Shown here: positions 46,396-55,278 of the stretch, in pieces | Numbering within the stretch: the stretch's first letter is position 1 | Layout: every line of letters starts with the position of its first letter | Source: Aquirufa rosea | GTDB lineage: Bacteria > Bacteroidota > Bacteroidia > Cytophagales > Spirosomataceae | Length of the DNA stretch: 64,000 bases | Reading direction: 5' to 3' | NCBI RefSeq assembly: GCF_004118285.1 | Contig: NZ_SDHY01000002.1 | Span: 124,001-188,000, forward strand | Notes under the pieces: generated by a model | Databases searched by the model: none | Seen by the model: the letters and a program-made list of their open reading frames with translations, nothing else | Told to the model about the DNA's origin: nothing | Translations under genes and position numbers: made by a program

Positions 46396-47507
46396 TGAGA
46401 GCAAAAAGAATTATCATTTCAGGAGGTGGTACCGGTGGACATATCTACCCAGCTATTGCTATCGCCTCGGCTATCCTAGAAATTGAACCCAATTGTGAAT
46501 TTCTTTTTGTGGGGGCCGAAGGTAAAATGGAAATGGAAAAGGTACCCAAAGCTGGTTTCCAGATTGTGGGTTTACCCATCGTAGGGATAAATCGTCAACA
46601 TATGATGAAAAACCTGCTTTTCCCTTTCAAATTATTCAAAAGTCTCTCTCAGGCATTTTCTATTTTACGCGAATTCAAACCTGATATGGCTATTGGCGTG
46701 GGAGGATATGCTTCTGGCCCTATGTTAATCGCAGCTTGGATCAAAGGAATTCCTTTCGTAATTCAGGAGCAAAATTCCTTTGCAGGAATTACCAACAAAT
46801 TTTTGAGCTCTAAAGCTCAGCGTATTTTTGTAGCCTATCCCCATATGGAAAAGTTTTTTCCTGCAAATAAAATACTGTATTTGGGGAATCCTGTGCGTAA
46901 AGATTTGATTGACCCGTCAGGTAAAAAAGAACTGGCCATCAAGCATTTTAAGCTACAAGCAGGCAAACCTATTATCCTCATCATTGGGGGTAGCCAAGGA
47001 TCTAGGACCATTAATTTGGCCATTCAAGCTGGACTTGAATCCTTGGCCCATGCTGGTATACAAATCATTTGGCAAACAGGAATTCCATTTGAAAATGAAG
47101 CGCTAGATTCCGTGAGCAAATGTGAAGAGCTTTCTGCCTATGTTTCTGCCTTTATCTATGAAATGGATTTAGCTTATGCCGCAGCAGATTTGGTCATTTC
47201 CCGTGCAGGAGCTCTTTCTGTCTCTGAAATATGCTTGGTTGGGAAAGCCAGTATATTAGTTCCTCTTCCTAGTGCCGCAGAAGATCATCAAACCCAAAAT
47301 GCTCAAAGTCTAGTGGCTCAACAGGCGGCTTTACTAGTTAAAGACTCCGAGGCAAAAAACTCTTTGGTCAAACAAGCAATTGATAGTATAAGTAATTATG
47401 AGCTCATTACTCAATTAGAAAATAATAGTAAGGCCTTGGCAAAACCTAAGGCAGCCCATGATATTGCCCAACATATATTAGACATCGTTCATATTCATGA
47501 AAAGTAA
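46395..47507 (+). CDS. murG: UDP-GlcNAc:undecaprenyl-PP-MurNAc-pentapeptide GlcNAc transferase
   Basis: A 370-residue GT28 enzyme that makes lipid II. It starts with GTG and has IISGGGTGGHIYPAIAIA, GVGGYASGPML, QEQNSFAG, IIGGSQGSR and the donor motif PLPSAAEDHQTQNA. It overlaps ftsW by one base and murC by eleven, so translation of the three is coupled. Confidence 0.97.
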   Translation: MRAKRIIISGGGTGGHIYPAIAIASAILEIEPNCEFLFVGAEGKMEMEKVPKAGFQIVGLPIVGINRQHMMKNLLFPFKLFKSLSQAFSILREFKPDMAIGVGGYASGPMLIAAWIKGIPFVIQEQNSFAGITNKFLSSKAQRIFVAYPHMEKFFPANKILYLGNPVRKDLIDPSGKKELAIKHFKLQAGKPIILIIGGSQGSRTINLAIQAGLESLAHAGIQIIWQTGIPFENEALDSVSKCEELSAYVSAFIYEMDLAYAAADLVISRAGALSVSEICLVGKASILVPLPSAAEDHQTQNAQSLVAQQAALLVKDSEAKNSLVKQAIDSISNYELITQLENNSKALAKPKAAHDIAQHILDIVHIHEK

Positions 47508-48873
47508 TATCCAGCTAAAAGATTTAAAATATGTGTATTTCCTGGGAATCGGGGGAATAGGTATGTCGGCTATAGCCCGATGGTTTCTACACAATGGTTT
47601 CCCTGTCTTCGGTTACGATAAAACGGAAAGCCCACTGACAAAAACACTAAGTCAGGAGGGAATGCAAATCCACTATGAAGATGATATTGACTGTATTCCA
47701 AAAGTCATTCTAGCTGATACAGCACATAGTTTATTCATCTATACCCCAGCTATACCTGCCAATCACGCGGAGAAAAATTACTTGCTAAATCAGGGAATTC
47801 CTCTTTATAAAAGATCAGAAATTTTGGGATGGATTACTCAGCAAATCCCGACATTAGCGGTGGCAGGAACACATGGAAAAACAACTACCTCTTCTCTTTT
47901 GACGCATTTATTGATTCATGCTCAAAAGAATGTCACAGCATTTTTGGGAGGTATTACACAGAACTATGGCACCAATTATATCCCCAATAAGGATAAGGAA
48001 AATATCATTTGTGTGGTAGAAGCAGATGAATATGATCGCTCATTTTTAACGCTTCACCCATATGCAGCGGTGGTTACTTCTACGGATGCGGATCATTTAG
48101 ATATCTATGGAGCCTCAGAACAAGTCGTGGAATCATTTCAATTATTTGTCAGTCAAATTCAATCCGACGGATTCTTTATTCAAAAGGATGGTTTAAACCT
48201 AGCTTCCAAACACCGTAAGGCTACATTTGGAATTGAATCAGGTGATTATCAAGCAGTTAATATCCGTATTGAAGAACATCGAATGGTCTTTGATATGCTA
48301 TATCCGGAAGGAGAAATCAAAGATATTCCCATGCGAATCCCTGGCTTTCACAACATTGAAAACGCCTTGGCAGCGGCAGCATTGGCCCGACAGGTGGGAT
48401 TGAGCGGTGAAGAAATTAAAGCTGGAATAGCCAGTTTCAAAGGAGTTAAAAGGAGATTTGAATATCATTTAGAGACCCCAGAGCATGTCATGATTGATGA
48501 CTATGCCCATCATCCAACAGAAATTGCAGCCTGTTTAAAATCTGTCAAAGCTCTTTATCCAGATGAAAAAATTGTGGCGATATTTCAACCACACCTATTC
48601 TCACGTACCCGGGATTTTTTAAATGATTTTGCTCAAAGTCTGTCTTTGGCAGATGAATTATATTTGTTGGACATTTATCCAGCCAGAGAACTACCTATTC
48701 CAGGGGTTAGTTCTGAAAAATTACTAGATAAAATTAATTTAAAGCAGAAGCAGTGCATTAGTAAAGAAGGATTGGTAGAAGCCATTAAAAAGGAAAAACC
48801 TGCTTTGCTTGTCACCATGGGGGCAGGAGATATTGATCTTCTATTGACAGATTTAAAAGCTGCATTACAATAA
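47497..48873 (+). CDS. murC: UDP-N-acetylmuramate--L-alanine ligase
   Basis: A 458-residue Mur ligase that adds L-Ala to UDP-MurNAc. It has the Rossmann start YFLGIGGIGMSAIARW, P-loop AVAGTHGKTTTSSL, EADEYDRSFL, TSTDADHLDIY and DDYAHHPTEI. It follows murG with an 11-base overlap. Confidence 0.97.
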   Translation: MKSNIQLKDLKYVYFLGIGGIGMSAIARWFLHNGFPVFGYDKTESPLTKTLSQEGMQIHYEDDIDCIPKVILADTAHSLFIYTPAIPANHAEKNYLLNQGIPLYKRSEILGWITQQIPTLAVAGTHGKTTTSSLLTHLLIHAQKNVTAFLGGITQNYGTNYIPNKDKENIICVVEADEYDRSFLTLHPYAAVVTSTDADHLDIYGASEQVVESFQLFVSQIQSDGFFIQKDGLNLASKHRKATFGIESGDYQAVNIRIEEHRMVFDMLYPEGEIKDIPMRIPGFHNIENALAAAALARQVGLSGEEIKAGIASFKGVKRRFEYHLETPEHVMIDDYAHHPTEIAACLKSVKALYPDEKIVAIFQPHLFSRTRDFLNDFAQSLSLADELYLLDIYPARELPIPGVSSEKLLDKINLKQKQCISKEGLVEAIKKEKPALLVTMGAGDIDLLLTDLKAALQ

Positions 48874-48885
48874 ATATTTCAAAAA

Positions 48886-49677
48886 ATGGCGTTAATGAAT
48901 GCAAGTAGGTGGGCCCTAGTCAAACGATTAATTAGCTTAATCATCTTGTTAGCATTGGCCATTGCCGCTGTCATTTATTCGGATTTAGCCTATAATGATA
49001 TTAAGTGCACAGGCATCGTGGTTAAGCTCGATTCTGAAAATGAAAGACCTTTGCTTGGTAAAAAGGATATTAACAACGTGGTTACCGAGCAAGGTACTCG
49101 CTATTACACGGGCAAATACCTTCAAAATATTTCCTTGCACCATATGGAAGAACGGGTTAAACGTATTCCATTGGTTAAATCCTGTGAAGCACACTATGAC
49201 TTTTCAGGAAAAATCATCATTTCTGTGAAGGAGTATAGCCCAATCGCACGCATACTTCGCAACACCTTAGGCGAATCCAATCAAAATGACCAATATGTCA
49301 CCCAAGACGGGAAATTTATTGGAACAAGTCCGCTATTTACTCCTAGAATACTGGTTGTTTCAGGTCCGTTCTTCAAAAATAACCGTAAAAACTTGAGTGA
49401 TTCCAAAGGAAAACACCTCATCGAGCTATTTGAATACATCAATAACAACGAATTTTGGCGGGCACAAATTTCCCAATTGGAAGTGGCAGAAGATGGAGGA
49501 GTGGTTCTTATTCCAACAATTGGTATCACAAAAGTTGATTTTGGTTTACCCATCAACATTCCCACGAAATTCAAAAAATTGGCCCTCTTTTATAAAAAAA
49601 TTATCCCTAATAAAGGGTGGAATACCTATAGCTGGGTACGCCTAAAATATAAGAATCAGGTTATTTGCGATTATTAG
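48886..49677 (+). CDS. ftsQ: Cell division protein FtsQ/DivIB
   Basis: A 263-residue bitopic protein. One transmembrane helix at residues ~13-33 is followed by a POTRA-like segment (about 40-120) and the FtsQ beta domain. Sequence similarity to proteobacterial FtsQ is low, as is usual, so the call rests on the helix-POTRA layout and the place between murC and ftsA. Confidence 0.88.
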   Translation: MALMNASRWALVKRLISLIILLALAIAAVIYSDLAYNDIKCTGIVVKLDSENERPLLGKKDINNVVTEQGTRYYTGKYLQNISLHHMEERVKRIPLVKSCEAHYDFSGKIIISVKEYSPIARILRNTLGESNQNDQYVTQDGKFIGTSPLFTPRILVVSGPFFKNNRKNLSDSKGKHLIELFEYINNNEFWRAQISQLEVAEDGGVVLIPTIGITKVDFGLPINIPTKFKKLALFYKKIIPNKGWNTYSWVRLKYKNQVICDY

Positions 49678-49743
49678 TCAAAATAGCTATTTTTAAAACT
49701 TTATGGGTTCCTTGTGAGCTAGAGTAATCTTCAATAACAAATT

Positions 49744-51075
49744 ATGCGGAACGATTTAATTATCGGATTAGACATTGGTAGCTCTTTTGTCAGAGCAGTT
49801 GCAGGTAGACAAAATAACTCAGGCAAATTAGAGATTATTGCCTCTGGTAAAGCCAATACAACAGGTCATATTTTACAAGGAGAAATTGTTAATATCAACA
49901 AAACTTCATTGGCTATTTCTGAGGCCATCAAAAAGATATCGGGAGCATTAGACGGGAAAAACACTAATTATTATTTTTCCTCCAATTTATCAGGGAGTCA
50001 CATTAATGTTCAGCCATATACTAGTACTAAAATCAGAAAAAATCCTCGAGAAGCCGTTTCTGTACAAGAAATTCAGGCCCTAATCGAAGATGCCAAAAAA
50101 CCTATCTTAGAAAAAAACCCCATCTTATTGCACACGCTGCCAATTGGGTTTAAGGTAGATAATTTACCTACAACCAATGATCCTGTGGGTCAAGTAGGTC
50201 AAAAGATTCAGGCTGAATTAATGATCATCACCGCCAACCCTGACAAATATGGTTTGCTGGTTCAATGCTTATTAGCCGCCGAATCTGAGCATATCAAAAA
50301 AGGCAATGTGTATTTTAGCCCAGTGGCTGCATCTACTGCCGTTTTAAGTTCAGAAGAAAAAGAAGAGGGTGTTATCTTGGTGGATATTGGAAGCGGTACC
50401 ACTGAAATTAGCATGTATCAAAACAGAGGTTTGGTAAAATCCTTAGTCTTAAATTGGGGAGGCGATCGTTTAACGGAAGATATTCGAATAGGATTAAACG
50501 TATCCTATGAAAATGCTGAGGCATTGAAAACCACCTTTGGCTCGGCTATCAGTAAGTTAATTGACATCAATGAAGTGGTTATGATTCCAGGCATCGCTGG
50601 ACGTAAACCTACTCCTGTTTCCGTTAAGAATCTAGCCATCATTTTAGAAGAGCGCTTAAAAGAATTAGCAGCAAAAATCATTGCTGAGGTGAGTCAAGTT
50701 GGCGATCCGCAATCCTTTAAGAGTGGAATTGTTTTATGTGGTGGAGGTGCTCAACTACCCGACATAGCCGAACTTTTCCAAAAAGTTACCGATTTAGAAT
50801 GTCGTGTAGGAGTACCTATGGTAGTTCAGAACTCCCAAGTATCAGAAGAGATTCTTGACCCTTCATACGCTACAGCTATTGGTCTGATTCAAGTGTATTA
50901 TGAACAATTGAACGAAGCCATTTTATCTGAGGAAGCGGAAGCTACAACTATCATTAGCCAGACGGGTGCTGAAATAAACCAAGGAAATAACAAAGACAAA
51001 CCAGGTATTAAGAAAATTTTCACCCGAGTAGTAGATGTACTCATGGGTAGTAATGAAGCAGAAGGCGAATACTAA
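49744..51075 (+). CDS. ftsA: Cell division protein FtsA
   Basis: A 443-residue actin-fold protein that anchors FtsZ. It shows IIGLDIGSSFVRAVAG (phosphate 1), VILVDIGSGTTEIS (phosphate 2), VLCGGGAQLPDI (adenosine) and the 1C domain between them. The C-terminus KKIFTRVVDVLMGS is the membrane-binding amphipathic helix. A terminator follows at once; ftsZ, usually the next gene, is absent. Confidence 0.96.
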   Translation: MRNDLIIGLDIGSSFVRAVAGRQNNSGKLEIIASGKANTTGHILQGEIVNINKTSLAISEAIKKISGALDGKNTNYYFSSNLSGSHINVQPYTSTKIRKNPREAVSVQEIQALIEDAKKPILEKNPILLHTLPIGFKVDNLPTTNDPVGQVGQKIQAELMIITANPDKYGLLVQCLLAAESEHIKKGNVYFSPVAASTAVLSSEEKEEGVILVDIGSGTTEISMYQNRGLVKSLVLNWGGDRLTEDIRIGLNVSYENAEALKTTFGSAISKLIDINEVVMIPGIAGRKPTPVSVKNLAIILEERLKELAAKIIAEVSQVGDPQSFKSGIVLCGGGAQLPDIAELFQKVTDLECRVGVPMVVQNSQVSEEILDPSYATAIGLIQVYYEQLNEAILSEEAEATTIISQTGAEINQGNNKDKPGIKKIFTRVVDVLMGSNEAEGEY

Positions 51076-51101
51076 TACCTTCGCTCCTATTTAAACATAA
51101 A

Positions 51102-51136
51102 AAAAAATCCGAGGAAGGTGATTCCTCGGATTTTTT
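51102..51136. terminator. Terminator between ftsA and gmhA
   Basis: A 14-bp stem (AAAAAATCCGAGGA with TCCTCGGATTTTTT) and a seven-base loop. It can serve the two convergent genes. Confidence 0.9.
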
Positions 51137-51156
51137 GTTGATACCATACATTAAGG

Positions 51157-51741
51157 CTAAACTCTACCAAAGAGGTGAAACTCTACCAATTGAATCATGA
51201 TATGAATAACTTTAATGTGAATTTCCTGAATACGGTCCGCAAAACCATCATGCTCCACACGAATCTCAACATCGCCAGTATCTGCCAATTTACCTCCATC
51301 TTTTCCTGTTAATAAAATCACTTTCATCCCTTTCTCCCTTGCTGCGCGTACGGCTTCAATAATACTAGCTGAATTTCCACTAGTTGAAATTCCTACTAGC
51401 ACATCATCCTCTTGACCTAAGCCCTCTAAAAAGCGAGAAAATACATAATTATAGCCAAAATCATTACTCACACAAGTGATGTGAGAAGGATCAGAAATAG
51501 CCATCGCAGCTAATGCTGGACGATTTTCACGATATCTTCCTGAGAGTTCCTCCGCAAAATGCATGGCATCGCAATGACTGCCTCCATTACCACAGGAAAT
51601 GATTTTGTGACCATTTTTCAAAGCCCCAACTAACAATTGAGCAGCCGCTTCAACTGCTTGAATTTGTTTAGGATTATTCATGAAACGGTCTAGTACCGAA
51701 TGCGACTCAACTAAAGAGTTTTGTATGATTTGCTGTACCAT
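51157..51741 (-). CDS. gmhA: Phosphoheptose isomerase
   Basis: A ~194-residue SIS-domain enzyme that turns sedoheptulose-7-phosphate into D-glycero-D-manno-heptose-7-phosphate for lipopolysaccharide core. The segments [32 protein letters not shown] and [13 protein letters not shown] are nearly the same as in the E. coli enzyme. The frame opens at a TTG that touches the previous stop; the ATG at 51741 is the likelier start. No other heptose genes lie nearby. Confidence 0.93.
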   Translation of the reverse strand: MVQQIIQNSLVESHSVLDRFMNNPKQIQAVEAAAQLLVGALKNGHKIISCGNGGSHCDAMHFAEELSGRYRENRPALAAMAISDPSHITCVSNDFGYNYVFSRFLEGLGQEDDVLVGISTSGNSASIIEAVRAAREKGMKVILLTGKDGGKLADTGDVEIRVEHDGFADRIQEIHIKVIHIMIQLVEFHLFGRV

Positions 51742-51756
51742 GTTTGTATAATTCAA

Positions 51757-52539
51757 TTAAAAATCTCCACCTGCACCACCCCCACCGAAATCACCTCCAC
51801 CAAAACCACCAAAATCAAATCCGCCACCGCTACCTCCACCAAATCCGCGTCCATCATTTCCTCCTCCCATAAAAATAGGCGGGAAAAACATACCTCCACC
51901 ACGTGAGCCTGGACCAGATCCACCTCCCCTATTGATAATTGCCCTAATGATGGTAATTACAATGAGTATAAGCAAAATTACAAAAACCAAAGGTATTCCT
52001 TCAGATGAATCTCCTTCTCCGTCTGATTGAAAGGTACCGCTGGCTCTCTGCATCATTTCTGAGGTAGCCGCATTAATTCCACCATAGTAATCACCCTGTT
52101 TGAGCGCTGGCTTTAAAATGCGGTTAATGATTCGCTTGCAAATGGCATCTGGTAAGACAGATTCCAAGCCCCGTCCAGTGACAATCCTAATTTTCCTGGT
52201 TTCTGAAGTAATCAACAAAACCAAGCCATTATTTTTCCCTTTTTGACCAACTCCCCATGATTTACCAATTTCCATGGCATAATCATAAGGATCAATTTGC
52301 CCTGTATTGGGTACGATGACCACTTCTAATTGAGTAGACGTGCTGTCGGCATATCCCCTCAATTTCTGTTCTAAATTTTGCTTTTCCTCTGGACTTAATT
52401 TATTGGACAAATCCACCACATAACCGTTCGGCTTATCCGGAATGCCGGATTGAGCTAGAGTATTAGGAATCCATATGCCTAAAAAGGCAATGGATACTAT
52501 CACCATACGCAACAGGTTAAGCCCCAAAGGACAACTCAT
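51757..52539 (-). CDS. TPM-domain membrane protein with glycine-rich tail
   Basis: It has a signal peptide (cleavage after NTLAQ), a TPM domain (VVDLSNKLSPEEKQNLEQ, VVIVPNTGQIDPYDYAMEIG, WGVGQKGKNNGLVLLI), one transmembrane helix (IPLVFVILLILIVITI) and a tail of about 55 residues that is mostly Gly, Phe and Asp. Of the starts, the ATG at 52539 overlaps the previous gene by 23 bases and gives a basic n-region; 52551 and 52506 are possible. TPM proteins are linked to membrane protein quality control and photosystem repair. Confidence 0.82.
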   Translation of the reverse strand: MSCPLGLNLLRMVIVSIAFLGIWIPNTLAQSGIPDKPNGYVVDLSNKLSPEEKQNLEQKLRGYADSTSTQLEVVIVPNTGQIDPYDYAMEIGKSWGVGQKGKNNGLVLLITSETRKIRIVTGRGLESVLPDAICKRIINRILKPALKQGDYYGGINAATSEMMQRASGTFQSDGEGDSSEGIPLVFVILLILIVITIIRAIINRGGGSGPGSRGGGMFFPPIFMGGGNDGRGFGGGSGGGFDFGGFGGGDFGGGGAGGDF

Positions 52540-52942
52540 CCGTGAGCTCATTGATATCGTCTTTTTGGTAAGGAAAATACTGAGTAAGCACTTCGCCAAT
52601 GCGACGAACTCCCCAAGCAAGTCCTGCGCCTATTTCATTTTTAGCCAAATAAGGCCTCATTTCGTCTCGAATCGTTTCCCAAAATTCAGGATTTACTCGG
52701 GCATCGATTCCTTTATCACCAATGATGGCATACTTACGGTCCTTAATAGCTAAGTAAACTAAGACCCCATTTTGAAGGTCAGTTTGGTTCATGCCTAGTT
52801 GAAAAAAGAGCACCTTCGATCGCTCGATCGGGTGCCCTTCACAATGACTTTCTATATGTACACGTATCTCACCAGATGTATGCAACTCTGCTTGCTTGAT
52901 TGCTTTGATAATCTCAGCTTGCTGATCCTGGCTAACGTGCAT
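52517..52942 (-). CDS. TPM-domain protein, soluble
   Basis: A 141-residue single TPM domain without a signal peptide. It shows SGEIRVHIESHCEG, NGVLVYLAIKDRKYAIIGDKGID and AWGVRRIGEVL. It sits between lemA (two bases upstream) and the longer TPM gene, the standard LemA-TPM-TPM order in Bacteroidota. Confidence 0.88.
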   Translation of the reverse strand: MHVSQDQQAEIIKAIKQAELHTSGEIRVHIESHCEGHPIERSKVLFFQLGMNQTDLQNGVLVYLAIKDRKYAIIGDKGIDARVNPEFWETIRDEMRPYLAKNEIGAGLAWGVRRIGEVLTQYFPYQKDDINELTDELSFGA

Positions 52943-52944
52943 AC

Positions 52945-53538
52945 CTATTTCTTTTCGTCAAAATTAACTTCAGGTGCCTTTTCCGCTCCAGCCTCAGCTT
53001 GGAAAAAGCCTTTCTCAGTAAATCCAGAGAAAGAAGCAATTAAATTATTAGGGAAAGTTACTACTTGGCTATTATAAGCTTTCACTGAAGCATTAAAACG
53101 ATCTCTTTCTTCTTTTATGCGGTTTTCTGTTCCTTCCAACTGAGCCTGCAATTCAGAGAAATTCTCAGTAGCCTTCAACTGTGGATAATTTTCTGCAACT
53201 ACCATCAAACGTGACAAAGCTCCACTTAAGGAAGATTGAGCTGCCTGATATTTCTGCATATTTTCAGGACTTAAATCCTTCGCATCTAATTTCATTTGCG
53301 TGGCACTTGCACGAGCTTCAATCACCGCAGTTAAGGTTGACTTCTCAAAATTAGCTACTCCCTGTACGGTCTTGACTAGATTAGGGATTAAATCCGCACG
53401 ACGCTGATAAGCTGATTGTACATTGGCCCAAGAACTTTTTACATCCTGGTCACTAGTGGCTAAACCATTACGCACGCCTACTCCCCAAAAAATCACAAGA
53501 GCAATTACGCCCAAAGCAATCCAAAGTTTTCTGTTCAT
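52945..53538 (-). CDS. lemA: LemA-family protein
   Basis: A 197-residue coiled protein with one N-terminal membrane helix (about residues 4-22) followed by NGLATSDQDVKSSWANVQSAY, RRADLIPNLVKTVQG and VKAYNSQVVTFPNNLIA, all LemA signatures. It is the first gene of the LemA-TPM-TPM operon. Confidence 0.95.
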   Translation of the reverse strand: MNRKLWIALGVIALVIFWGVGVRNGLATSDQDVKSSWANVQSAYQRRADLIPNLVKTVQGVANFEKSTLTAVIEARASATQMKLDAKDLSPENMQKYQAAQSSLSGALSRLMVVAENYPQLKATENFSELQAQLEGTENRIKEERDRFNASVKAYNSQVVTFPNNLIASFSGFTEKGFFQAEAGAEKAPEVNFDEKK

Positions 53539-53564
53539 TGTTGATAGTATTTATTTTTGCCTTA

Positions 53565-53599
53565 CAAAGGTATACAATTTAACATCTGTCCTCTGCAAA
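53565..53599 (-). promoter_or_regulatory. Probable promoter of the lemA operon
   Basis: On the minus strand TTTG (53599-53596), 23 bases, TACCTTTG (53572-53565), ending 26 bases before the lemA ATG. The spacing is at the upper limit of the consensus. Confidence 0.5.
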
Positions 53600-53664
53600 T
53601 TTCCATTAAAATGCTTTTTCAAGGATAAATGTTCCATTTAACTGACAAAAGAATTTAAGTGGGG

Positions 53665-54519
53665 TTAAAAAGCTTTTTGAGCCATCAAAAAACGGTCTTT
53701 GCCATGAAAATCTTGTTTCAATTCCACATTTTTCCACCGCTCATTATCAAATAATGCTGCTGTTTCTGCACCAAATAATTGATTAATTTCTACAATTAGC
53801 CAACCCCCAATATTCAAATGCTTAGTAGCCATGCGTTCTAAGACATGATAAAAAATAAGCGGATTTGCATCTGGCACAAAGAGGGCTAAACCTGGTTCAA
53901 AGGACTTGACATGGTTTTCCATGCTAGCTGCTTCGGAAAGTTTAACGTATGGAGGGTTGGAAACAATCATATCCCAAGGCTCTGAACTATTTCTATGAGA
54001 CCACTGAAACACATCTTGCAACTCAAACTGAACTTGAGCACCTAACCTATTTGCATTCTCTTCCGCCTGTGCCTTTGCATCAGGAGAAATCTCCCAAGCC
54101 GAAACATTCGCCTGAGCGGCCTCCTTCGCCAATGAAATAGCAATACAACCTGATCCGGTTCCCACATCCAAGACACGATAAGGTGGATTCAAGGTAGTCA
54201 ATTTGTCGAGTGCCAAATCCACCAATTCTTCTGTTTCTGGTCTAGGAATTAGGGTATGCCGATTCAAATAAAATATTCGATCTCGAAACCATGACTTACC
54301 CAGCACATATTGAACAGGTTCATTTTCTGCCAAGCGGCCCAATGAACTTTCCCAATCCTCCACGGGCTCTACTTCCTTCCCCAGCAGGCAATCCATGCGA
54401 GAAGCTCCCGTGGACATTTCCACGAAAAAATAGGCGATTGATTCTGCTTCTTGGGGAGAATATAATCCTTGAATGCGAACCTGCACTTGTCGGACTAAAT
54501 CTGCAGCTAAAACGGGCAT
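53665..54519 (-). CDS. prmC: Release-factor glutamine methyltransferase
   Basis: A 284-residue SAM enzyme that methylates the GGQ glutamine of peptide release factors. It has the N-terminal helical domain, PVQYVLGKSWFRDRIFYL, the SAM loop VLDVGTGSGCIAISLA and the catalytic VSNPPYVKLSEA. The frame runs up to a TTG at 54549; the ATG at 54519 is the better start. Confidence 0.95.
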   Translation of the reverse strand: MPVLAADLVRQVQVRIQGLYSPQEAESIAYFFVEMSTGASRMDCLLGKEVEPVEDWESSLGRLAENEPVQYVLGKSWFRDRIFYLNRHTLIPRPETEELVDLALDKLTTLNPPYRVLDVGTGSGCIAISLAKEAAQANVSAWEISPDAKAQAEENANRLGAQVQFELQDVFQWSHRNSSEPWDMIVSNPPYVKLSEAASMENHVKSFEPGLALFVPDANPLIFYHVLERMATKHLNIGGWLIVEINQLFGAETAALFDNERWKNVELKQDFHGKDRFLMAQKAF

Positions 54520-54584
54520 ATTAGTAAGTTCTAGCCCCAATTTACGCAATATTTTTTTTAGAAATGGCCACTAATACCGACTAG

Positions 54585-54592
54585 TATTTTTG
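54585..54592 (+). promoter_or_regulatory. Possible -7 box of the GMC oxidoreductase operon
   Basis: TATTTTTG matches TAnnTTTG, 86 bases before the subunit-3 ATG. No good TTG partner is seen. Confidence 0.35.
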
Positions 54593-54678
54593 CGATAATT
54601 GTATATATTTGAAATCAGTATGGAAAAAATTGAACTATTTCAATGAATTACCTTGAATCCTAATAAAACAAATTGATT

Positions 54679-55254
54679 ATGAACATAAACCGTAGAGAAG
54701 CTGTACAGCGAGTGGTCATGCTAATGGGGGGTGTTGTATCTGCTCCTGCCATGGCTGGACTGCGTGGAGAAAAGTTAAACCACGGCGCATTTGTCCAAGT
54801 AACGGCAGAACAAGAGTCCTTATTGGCAGAAGTGGCTGACGTTATTATTCCAAGCAGTTCAACACCGGGTGCTAAAGCAGCGGGTGTTGAAAAATTCATT
54901 GTACGAGTGGTACGTGATTGCTATCCAAAAGAAGACCAAGAGCATTTTTATGCGGGTTTAGCGAAATTAGAAGCAAATTGCCAAGCGAAAACTGGCAAGT
55001 CTTTTACTCAAGCTAATGCTGTAGAAAAGAAAGATATTCTTACTGGCATTATGCTAGAATCAGATGCAGAAAGAACAGCTAATCGTGGTAAGAAAGCCCC
55101 AACTCCATTCTTTTTTATGATGAAAGAATTAACCACTACCGGTTATTTTACTTCCGAAATTGGTGCGACCAAAGCCTTGGAGTATTTACCAATTCCTGGC
55201 AAATTCGACGGATGTATGCCATTAGCTCCAGGCCAAAAAACTTGGGCTCTTTAA
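54679..55254 (+). CDS. Gluconate 2-dehydrogenase subunit 3-family protein
   Basis: A ~191-residue exported small subunit. The N-terminus NRREAVQRVVMLMGG is a twin-arginine signal followed by a hydrophobic stretch. The mature part (TAEQESLLAEVADVIIPSSSTPGAKAAG, then the aspartate-rich helices) matches Gluconate_2-dh3 (PF13618), a partner that helps export and stability of the GMC flavin subunit. It lies 24 bases before the GMC gene. The ATG at 54679 is chosen over a TTG at 54673. Confidence 0.9.
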   Translation: MNINRREAVQRVVMLMGGVVSAPAMAGLRGEKLNHGAFVQVTAEQESLLAEVADVIIPSSSTPGAKAAGVEKFIVRVVRDCYPKEDQEHFYAGLAKLEANCQAKTGKSFTQANAVEKKDILTGIMLESDAERTANRGKKAPTPFFFMMKELTTTGYFTSEIGATKALEYLPIPGKFDGCMPLAPGQKTWAL

Positions 55255-55278
55255 TTTTCATGTCAAGACAAGCATAAA

